A DNA stretch of 22,272 nt from Bermanella sp041589295 (GTDB taxonomy: Bacteria > Pseudomonadota > Gammaproteobacteria > Pseudomonadales > Oceanobacteraceae): positions 1-22,272 of the forward strand of contig JBFHVZ010000035.1 in the NCBI GenBank assembly GCA_041589295.1. The letters are read 5' to 3'. Below are positions 1 to 6,503 of this stretch, piece after piece. Within the stretch, counting starts at the first letter, position 1; the number at the start of each line of letters is the position of its first letter. Below the pieces are notes generated by a model. That model ran no database searches and was not told where the DNA came from. It saw only the letters and a list, made by a program, of their open reading frames with translations. The position numbers and the translations under genes were made by a program.

Positions 1-1
1 A

Positions 2-325
2 GTCACCGTAACCGACGCCACCACGGCCCTGCGACGCATCCAAGGGCATAAGCTGGATTGCTACATCAACGACCGACTGTCTGTGCTTTATGAAGCCGAC
101 AAATACGCCGCGAACTCTCAGTTCGACAAACGCGACTTGGTTGAGGCCTACCACTTCAGTCAAGAGCACGGGTATCTCGCTGGCAGTCGCGAAGCACATC
201 TATATCCCTATGTGGAGGACTTTATTCAGTCCTTTAATCGCATTCTCAAAACCAAACAACGCAACGGCGAGCTCGATCGCATTCTGAATCGTTATGTGGA
301 CACCAAAGGAGCCGGAGCCCTATGA
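2..325 (+). CDS. Periplasmic solute-binding protein, family 3 type, C-terminal part (5' end outside window)
   Basis: Only the last 107 residues are visible; the reading frame is open from base 2, so the gene starts before the window. The pattern of a short 'DATTALRRIQGHKLDCYI' stretch, then 'VLYEADKY', 'YLAGSREAH', and a helical end with 'DFIQSFNRIL' and 'LDRILNRYVD' matches the C-terminal lobe of extracellular solute-binding proteins of family 3 (amino acid or small-ligand binding, periplasmic). The internal GTG at 83 is not the likely start, because the upstream codons in the same frame also look like this family. Its stop overlaps the start of the sensor kinase gene (ATGA at 322-325), so the two are almost surely one operon and may be translationally coupled. 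No permease or ATPase gene is next to it on the visible side, so it may serve as a ligand sensor rather than a transporter part; that is inference. The ligand cannot be told from this fragment. Confidence 0.75.
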   Translation, partial: VTVTDATTALRRIQGHKLDCYINDRLSVLYEADKYAANSQFDKRDLVEAYHFSQEHGYLAGSREAHLYPYVEDFIQSFNRILKTKQRNGELDRILNRYVDTKGAGAL

Positions 326-2709
326 GTTTTAACCATTCAGGGTTAATCACGTTCGTCGCGCGCCTGATCCTAACCACGCTTGCAGTTACCTTCAGCACGC
401 TGAGTTTGGCCACACCCATAGTGCTAAAACAGGGTGACGTGGTGCGGGTGACCCAACAGATTGAATATTTGTTTGAAAACACAACTGCAAACACAGCTGA
501 AGACGGCGCTGAAATCTCGCCCTTACAACAACTCGCAAAACCGGGGTGGAAACAGGTCGAGAAAAACCGAGTGAACTTCGGGTTTATAAAAGACCCCGTT
601 TGGCTGACATTCGAAGTGATGTCTAAACAAGATCGGGAGTGGATATTTCACCTCACCTACCCGCTATTGGACTACTTAGACATTTACGTTTACGACCAAC
701 AAGAGCAGTTGGTCACAAACGTGTTTACCGGTGACTTGCGCCCGTTTCATAATCGCCCCATCAATCAACCGGGTTTCGCTGTACCCATTCCCATGGAAGC
801 CAACCAGCGCTACCGAATCATGCTGCGCATTAGCACCAAGGGTGCAGCAGAAGCGCCCATCGTCCTTGAAGAGTCCGATAAATTTAATGAAGACCAACTA
901 AAACGTGAATTTGTACGCGGCATCGTCAATGGCATTTTGGCGCTCATGTTGTTTTACAACCTGATTATCTTTTTATTCATCAAATCCAAAACCTACTTAA
1001 TTTATGTATTAAATGTGGCTGTTTACATAGTTCAGCTCAATGTGTTTGACGGAAACGGTTTTCGGCTTATGTGGCCAGATCAACCCGAACTCAACCTCTA
1101 CCTATTTCCAATATTTAATGCATTAATGCAGCTAACCCAGTTCTTATTTTTGGTGGCGTTTTTAGATCTATTAAACCGCCATACAATGATCCGGCTACCC
1201 ATAAAAATCGTCATCGCCATACTCTTTATGCTGCCCATTCTGGGCGTCACCATGGACTACCATGTCATCATCCCGGTGCAAGTGATCTTCGCGCTACTAG
1301 TTAACCTTTCTGGTTTAGGCTTCAGCTTTTATTACGCATTAAAAGGCGAAACCAGTGCCCGCTATTTTTTCGTTGCATGGTTTTTATTTATCATCGGCCT
1401 GATGATCGTCAACCTAAAAAGCTTTGGGCTGGTGCCGAACAATGTGTATATCGAATACAGCTACCAGATCGGTGCATTTGTTGAAATGACGCTACTATCG
1501 CTTGCCCTTGCACAGCGGATTCAATCCTCGCAAAACCAAGTTATCGCACTACAAGACGAGAACATCAAAACCTTAGAAAAATACCAAAACCTTTACAAAA
1601 ACTCCCTCAGCGGGCAGTTTCGGAGTGACGAAGAAGGCCGGATTCTTTCGGTAAACCCAGCTTTCAAGCAAATGTTTGACCGTGAAAATAAATGGGCCGC
1701 GCACGGCGACACACTCAAGAACGATCAAAGCAAACAACTGAATGTTGTGGACCTTGTGGTCGAACGGGACGATTTGGAGATACTTGATAATGCGCTCAAA
1801 GAAAAAAGCGAACTCATTAACTTTGAGATAAAACTCAAAGACAGTCGCCTTACTCAGCGTTGGTATAGCGTTTCCATTCGCCCAGAAACATCTGACCTAA
1901 ATGGAAAAACATTGTACGACGTATCCATCATTGATATTCACGAAAAGAAAGAAAACGACGAACTCAAAGAAAAGGCCTTAAACGATCGCATGGCCACACT
2001 GGAACATTTAGCCATTGGCATCTGTCACGAGCTAAACACGCCTTTGGGCATATCGCTGACGAGCATGAGTCACTTAAATGACCTGACCAATACCATCCGC
2101 TTTAATACCGAAAAAGGGACACTGACCAAAAGTGATTTGATTAAATTGATAGACGAAGAAAAATCCGCCAGCGATTTAATTATCACTAATTTGTCCAAAG
2201 CATCTGAGCTGATTCAGAAGTTCCGCCATGTCAGCGTGAAGCAACTGGCCATCGACATGGAAGATCGAAACGCGTTGGAAGTCATTATGGAAGCCGTCAA
2301 CGAAGCCGATGCTTACCACGGCAAGCGCGACATCATTTTTAATGTCGAATGCCATGAGGATCTCGTCATCACGGGTCGCACCCAAGCCATTAAAATGATC
2401 CTAGAAGAGCTGATACAAAACTCCATTCTGCACAGCTATGAGCATAACCCTAAAGGCATCATCACCATCTCGTTTATAGAAAAGCAAGACGGCTATGTGT
2501 TGGATTATCAAGACGACGGTGAAGGCATTGACCACATTCACCGACAGGAAATGTTTAATGCCTTCTTTACTACCAAACGTGGTTCTATGGGGCGCGTGGG
2601 CTTAGGGCTTTACAAGGTTTATAACTTGGCTACGCAACTACTGCACGGTTCTATCGAACATATGGAAACAGACCACGTCCACTTCCGTTTACGCTTTCCC
2701 AAGCAGTAG
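322..2709 (+). CDS. 7TMR-DISM sensor histidine kinase with PAS domain
   Basis: A 795-residue membrane histidine kinase. Residues 1-30 are a signal peptide (cleavage near SLA/TP). About 40-185 is a periplasmic beta-rich domain of the 7TMR-DISMED2 type, and about 195-400 is a block of hydrophobic helices typical of the 7TMR-DISM membrane region. A short coiled-coil-like linker leads to a PAS domain (about 430-535). The kinase core follows: H-box 'CHELNTPLG' with the likely phosphorylated H569, N-box N700 in 'LEELIQNSI', G1 box 'DDGEGID' (D731-D732) and G2 box 'GLGLYKVY' (G760, G762). All catalytic motifs look intact. There is no receiver domain and no response regulator in the window, so its partner lies elsewhere or upstream. 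AAAGGAG and GGAG lie 5-17 nt before the ATG, which also overlaps the stop of the solute-binding protein. It ends 9 nt from the convergent phosphatase gene. Assignment is sure; the signal sensed is unknown. Confidence 0.93.
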   Translation: MSFNHSGLITFVARLILTTLAVTFSTLSLATPIVLKQGDVVRVTQQIEYLFENTTANTAEDGAEISPLQQLAKPGWKQVEKNRVNFGFIKDPVWLTFEVMSKQDREWIFHLTYPLLDYLDIYVYDQQEQLVTNVFTGDLRPFHNRPINQPGFAVPIPMEANQRYRIMLRISTKGAAEAPIVLEESDKFNEDQLKREFVRGIVNGILALMLFYNLIIFLFIKSKTYLIYVLNVAVYIVQLNVFDGNGFRLMWPDQPELNLYLFPIFNALMQLTQFLFLVAFLDLLNRHTMIRLPIKIVIAILFMLPILGVTMDYHVIIPVQVIFALLVNLSGLGFSFYYALKGETSARYFFVAWFLFIIGLMIVNLKSFGLVPNNVYIEYSYQIGAFVEMTLLSLALAQRIQSSQNQVIALQDENIKTLEKYQNLYKNSLSGQFRSDEEGRILSVNPAFKQMFDRENKWAAHGDTLKNDQSKQLNVVDLVVERDDLEILDNALKEKSELINFEIKLKDSRLTQRWYSVSIRPETSDLNGKTLYDVSIIDIHEKKENDELKEKALNDRMATLEHLAIGICHELNTPLGISLTSMSHLNDLTNTIRFNTEKGTLTKSDLIKLIDEEKSASDLIITNLSKASELIQKFRHVSVKQLAIDMEDRNALEVIMEAVNEADAYHGKRDIIFNVECHEDLVITGRTQAIKMILEELIQNSILHSYEHNPKGIITISFIEKQDGYVLDYQDDGEGIDHIHRQEMFNAFFTTKRGSMGRVGLGLYKVYNLATQLLHGSIEHMETDHVHFRLRFPKQ

Positions 2710-2719
2710 CGCGCTGCTT
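2701..2719. terminator. Weak hairpin between convergent genes
   Basis: AAGCAG (2701-2706) and CTGCTT (2714-2719) form a 6-bp stem with a 7-nt loop, spanning the stop codons of the kinase (plus) and the phosphatase (minus). It sits where a bidirectional terminator would be expected in a 9-nt convergent gap, but there is no run of T on either side. It may be a weak or non-intrinsic terminator, or chance. Confidence 0.3.
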
Positions 2720-4347
2720 CAGTACCAACCCAGTGCTTGGGCCATAACATGGAAAATCACATTTTGTTCGTTAACGCCACTAACGAATTCCGCGCCGGGG
2801 CCAATCGCATAAATAGCAACATCTTCACCGCCATGGGTTTCTGAATGCCGAGGTATCAAGGCTTCTTGGTGGTAGCCGGGCAATTCAGTATTCACCGCTG
2901 CAATGTTTTTACGGCCTGTATTTATGTCATGCTTATGGGCATCGGTATCCGTTTCGTCGCCGTAATCCGCAAACCCTCGACCATTCATGTAACCCAATGT
3001 GGTGTATGGCATGCCGTCGGCGGCCAGCGCCGGTTCGTCTGAACCTGGATTAACGACCTTACCTAAAATTGGATTACCCCGTTTTGGATACCCCGCCATG
3101 GTCATCACATGACTGTGGTCGGCGGTGACAATCACCAAGGTGTCTGCAAGATTTATCTGTTGCAGCGCGGCACTTACCGTGTCGGATAACATAATGGTTT
3201 CGTGCAGGGCGTTAAACGCATTGCCTGCATGGTGACCATGATCGATACGACCGGCCTCCACCATTAAGAAAAATCCGTCTGGCTTTTTTTGCAATCGCTG
3301 CAGTGCCGCAAGCGTCATTTCTTTTAAACTGGGTTCGTGTTGCGCGTGTACGTTACGATCTTGTTCATAGCGCATGTGGCCAGTATTAAACAACCCAAAT
3401 AAAGGCGCGGGCAAAGCATCATCTTTGGCGTCAGATCCTACAGCGGTCAGGGCCAACAGCTCCTCCCTTGTCTGTACATAGTGACCTGTTGGATATTGGG
3501 TTTGCCAAGCATGAATGAGATTTTTGCCATCCTGGCGTTTGCCATTTTCTGCACGCGGTAAAAAATGACGACGACCACCGCCGAGCACCACATCCAATCC
3601 ATCTATCTTATTCGCGCGCTCAGGAAAACGTTGCTTCAAGTCGGCTGCAAAGTTTACCAATTGCTGCGCAATGTCTTGGCAACCCACGCCAGTCGGTAAT
3701 GCGTCGTCACTTTCCCAATCGCGTTCTGCACTGTGTGCGTAGGTGGCAGCGGGCGTCGCGTGGGTAACCCGTGCCGTGGTGACAATACCCGTACCTTTAC
3801 CGACTAGTTCTGCTAATGCAAGCGCAGACACAAGATCAGAATGTTTGTTGGCCGAGCATTCGCCACGCTGGCTCGCATCGCTAATGGCAATCATACCGGC
3901 ACGGGTTTTTACTCCCGTCATCATGGCCGTCATGGTACCCGCGCTGTCCGGCGTTTGCTGGTCGGTATTGTAGGTTTTACTCAGTCCCACATAAGGAAAG
4001 CGCTCAAAACTCAGCAAGTTTTCTTCGCCACTGTGACCATTAAGCTGGCCTTGTAAAATGCGCGCAGCGGTCACCGTGGATACCCCCATACCATCGCCGA
4101 CAAATAAAACGACGTTTTTCGCTTGCCGATTTTGGCCCAAGGTAGAGCGCTTACTGCCAACATGATTCAGCCCTTGTTTGAACCATGAATTGGTTTGCTG
4201 GCTCGCGGGTAATTCTTGCGTGAGTGGTTCGTGGCTTTGCGCGGTTTCGCGTTCCGCGCACGCCATAACAAGTAACACACCAGCAGCACACATTCCCTTG
4301 CCCAGCTTTCGCTGGGGTAAGGTCCATAACGTTTTGATTATTTTCAT
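2719..4347 (-). CDS. Alkaline phosphatase, PhoA-type, predicted lipoprotein
   Basis: A 542-residue phosphomonoesterase of the PhoA-type alkaline phosphatase family, a zinc/magnesium enzyme that releases phosphate from many organic esters. Visible motifs in order: metal-binding 'FVGDGMGVST' with D85; nucleophile motif 'TPDSAGTMTA' with S135; 'EAGRIDHGHHAGN'; 'VTADHSH'; and near the C-terminus 'SETHGGEDV' with a metal-binding His. The N-terminus has basic residues, a hydrophobic stretch and a lipobox-like V-M-A-C (C30), so it is probably a lipoprotein; Met at -2 is unusual, so a plain signal peptide is the alternative. It follows the phytase gene by only 5 nt and has no good ribosome binding site of its own, which suggests coupled translation. 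In this setting it probably finishes the dephosphorylation of the lower inositol phosphates made by the phytase. Family is sure; the role in phytate use is inferred from context. Confidence 0.93.
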   Translation of the reverse strand: MKIIKTLWTLPQRKLGKGMCAAGVLLVMACAERETAQSHEPLTQELPASQQTNSWFKQGLNHVGSKRSTLGQNRQAKNVVLFVGDGMGVSTVTAARILQGQLNGHSGEENLLSFERFPYVGLSKTYNTDQQTPDSAGTMTAMMTGVKTRAGMIAISDASQRGECSANKHSDLVSALALAELVGKGTGIVTTARVTHATPAATYAHSAERDWESDDALPTGVGCQDIAQQLVNFAADLKQRFPERANKIDGLDVVLGGGRRHFLPRAENGKRQDGKNLIHAWQTQYPTGHYVQTREELLALTAVGSDAKDDALPAPLFGLFNTGHMRYEQDRNVHAQHEPSLKEMTLAALQRLQKKPDGFFLMVEAGRIDHGHHAGNAFNALHETIMLSDTVSAALQQINLADTLVIVTADHSHVMTMAGYPKRGNPILGKVVNPGSDEPALAADGMPYTTLGYMNGRGFADYGDETDTDAHKHDINTGRKNIAAVNTELPGYHQEALIPRHSETHGGEDVAIYAIGPGAEFVSGVNEQNVIFHVMAQALGWY

Positions 4348-4352
4348 AGGGA

Positions 4353-6392
4353 TTAGTGCTGACTGCCTGCGGCGTCCAAAGCGGTTTGAATGTTACGCCA
4401 GTCCGCCAATTTAAAATTCTGATTTTCTTGCGGCATAAGGTTACGGCCATCTTGCGCGATCATCACACCTTGCGGATAACGCGCACCCAAATTGGCCGAG
4501 GTCACGGTTAATCCATCGGTTTCAGATGCACCGTCGATTCCTTGGTTAATGTTCATACCTAAACGAAACTTCAGCAAAGGTGCAAACGGCGGTTCGCTTT
4601 GATACACCAAGTAGCTGTCATCCCCCTGACTGCTCACCACCAAATAGCGGGCATCTTTGCCGTAATAGATTTCCATGCCTTCTACGTCATCGACCAATCC
4701 GTTGGCACGGTTTGCGTCCACTTGGGCAATGAGTTGCATCTCGGTGCTGTCAGTGGCTTTTGCACCCAGCGTCCAAATGCCTTTATCTTCTTCGCCCACA
4801 AATAAGCGCTGACTGATTTCGTCAACGGTACAACCTTCGGGCTGTGAGGCCACTGCAAAACTGCGTACTTTTTTACCACGCCAACCTTGTGCGCTGTCTT
4901 CGATTTGCCATTGCTCGTAGCGACCGTCTTCGTCATTGATGAACACAAATATTTCTTGCGCTGGACCACGGGACATACACAAACCGTAAACATCGTCTAA
5001 GGTGGTTTCGATTTCTTCGGCGGGTATGACAACGCCACTTTGTGGATGAATTTTAAATAAGGCAATAGCGTGACGTTCACGTTGACTGGCCGCCGCTATA
5101 TCAAACGCGTTGCCCTGATGCGTAAACCCTTGGCGCACATCCACATTGTTGACTCGACCCACAAGCAAGGCTTGCACTTCGTTACCTGCTAGGTCATACA
5201 CATACAGGCCTTGTTTTTTATTGGTGCCAAGAATGCGGCTTTGCTCGGGCGTGTGTGGATTTACCCAAATGGCAGGGTCATCCGCTGCATCGCCGCGTTT
5301 AGCCACGGGCGCGGTTTCCATGTCCACCGCGATGGCGATGGGCTCTTTAGTTTTGTGATTAATAGTTGGTTTAACCGTTGCGTTATTAGCACCGGATGCA
5401 ACCGGAAGCTGTGTTGCGAGCCATTGACCCGTCGATTCGTCCAGCACACTCACGCTAACCTGCGCTGCGTCTTGCCACACAGACAAACCATCGAGCATGA
5501 CAGTGTTATCCAAGCTATAAACACTTGTTTTAGTGGCACCAGACAAATCATAGCGATGCACATGATGGCCACCTTTTTCGGCCTGCCATAAAGCATCACC
5601 CGCAATAACAAGCGGCCCACTGTTGCGGTTTAGTTGCCCGCCTATGTCGTCAGCAGAATTACGAACCAGATCAACCGCCTCGCGTTTTACCATGCTTTCT
5701 GCTCTTGCGTCATAACGCCAAACGCCGACATTTTCTTCATTCACATAAACGTGATTGCGAGTGTCATCCACTGCGCAATACTCAGCGCCGGGAGGAATAG
5801 GTAACGAGCGAATGGTGGTGACTTTTAAGCGGTTGCCGTCTTGGGTCAGCGCCACTTGGTGGGCCACATGGCTTTCGTCTAGCAAAAATGCCTGCGTGCC
5901 TTCTTGCTGGGTTTGGTATAAACAAATGCCTTCTAATGCGTAAGGGAAGCGCTGGCTTTCAGCCGTGGTCAACGTGCGAGCGCCAAGATCCAACTGGGAC
6001 AGTTGTAATCGGCTGTCGCCGGACCAGCTCAACACGGCATAGGTATTGGTCGAATCATTCTGTCGCACATCCAGATATTCCGCTTGGATAGGAAAGTGCG
6101 TCACATAGTTAGTGTTGGCGTCAAACAAGGTTAAACCTTTGTCTTCATCAGCAAGCATCCAAATGTCCGCATTTAATTGCAAAGCCACCTCTGCTTTGGC
6201 ATTGGCCAATTTGCTGAGGGCGCTCGCTTGCCATTTAAGTTGTGCGTGCTTTTGTTGCTGCTCCTGTGCACAACCACTTAGCACACTGGTTAAACCGGCG
6301 GCACTCAGCGCAAAAACTAAAACTGAGCTTACTAATGTTAGTTTGTTCTTTAGCTCGTTTAGCTGCGCACTAAAGTTCATAGGGTATTTCAT
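4353..6392 (-). CDS. Two-domain beta-propeller phytase, predicted lipoprotein
   Basis: A 679-residue 3-phytase of the beta-propeller (BPP) family, which removes phosphates from calcium-bound phytate. A signal sequence with lipobox L-S-G-C (C41) predicts lipid anchoring. The C-terminal half (about 350-660) carries the full family signature: 'GDAADDPAIWVNP' (368-379), 'GLYVYDLAG', 'GRVNNVDVRQG' (412-422), 'PEGCTVDE' (518-525), 'LFVGEEDKGIW', 'DVEGMEIYYG' (569-578) and 'ASETDGLTV' (622-630). The N-terminal half (about 65-335) repeats these in weakened form: 'ADIWMLADEDKGLTLFD', 'EYLDVR', 'LEGICLY' and 'AEYCAVDD...VYVNEENVGVW'. It therefore looks like an incomplete, probably inactive, second propeller domain. 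Single-domain family members are roughly half this length. The gene follows the TonB-dependent receptor by 111 nt and precedes the phosphatase by 5 nt. The ATG at 6392 was kept, with GAGAACG upstream; an ATG four codons in is possible. Confidence 0.93.
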   Translation of the reverse strand: MKYPMNFSAQLNELKNKLTLVSSVLVFALSAAGLTSVLSGCAQEQQQKHAQLKWQASALSKLANAKAEVALQLNADIWMLADEDKGLTLFDANTNYVTHFPIQAEYLDVRQNDSTNTYAVLSWSGDSRLQLSQLDLGARTLTTAESQRFPYALEGICLYQTQQEGTQAFLLDESHVAHQVALTQDGNRLKVTTIRSLPIPPGAEYCAVDDTRNHVYVNEENVGVWRYDARAESMVKREAVDLVRNSADDIGGQLNRNSGPLVIAGDALWQAEKGGHHVHRYDLSGATKTSVYSLDNTVMLDGLSVWQDAAQVSVSVLDESTGQWLATQLPVASGANNATVKPTINHKTKEPIAIAVDMETAPVAKRGDAADDPAIWVNPHTPEQSRILGTNKKQGLYVYDLAGNEVQALLVGRVNNVDVRQGFTHQGNAFDIAAASQRERHAIALFKIHPQSGVVIPAEEIETTLDDVYGLCMSRGPAQEIFVFINDEDGRYEQWQIEDSAQGWRGKKVRSFAVASQPEGCTVDEISQRLFVGEEDKGIWTLGAKATDSTEMQLIAQVDANRANGLVDDVEGMEIYYGKDARYLVVSSQGDDSYLVYQSEPPFAPLLKFRLGMNINQGIDGASETDGLTVTSANLGARYPQGVMIAQDGRNLMPQENQNFKLADWRNIQTALDAAGSQH

Positions 6393-6503
6393 TTTCGTTC
6401 TCGTACTCGTTCAGAATCACGCACTGCACACCTAAAATGATGGCAACGTGATCACGACTGATATTGGTTGCTCAAATATCCAAAGCAATTAACTGTTTAG
6501 GTG
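6393..6503 (-). other. Receptor-phytase intergenic spacer with palindrome
   Basis: This 111-nt spacer inside the presumed operon holds no hairpin followed by a T-run in the direction of transcription, so read-through from the receptor gene into the phytase gene is plausible. It holds a perfect 10-bp palindrome CGTGATCACG (6447-6456). A 9-bp inverted repeat, ACACCTAAA (6428-6436) with TTTAGGTGT (6496-6504), encloses it and reaches the receptor stop codon. These could form a weak mRNA structure or an operator; neither is certain. Confidence 0.3.
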
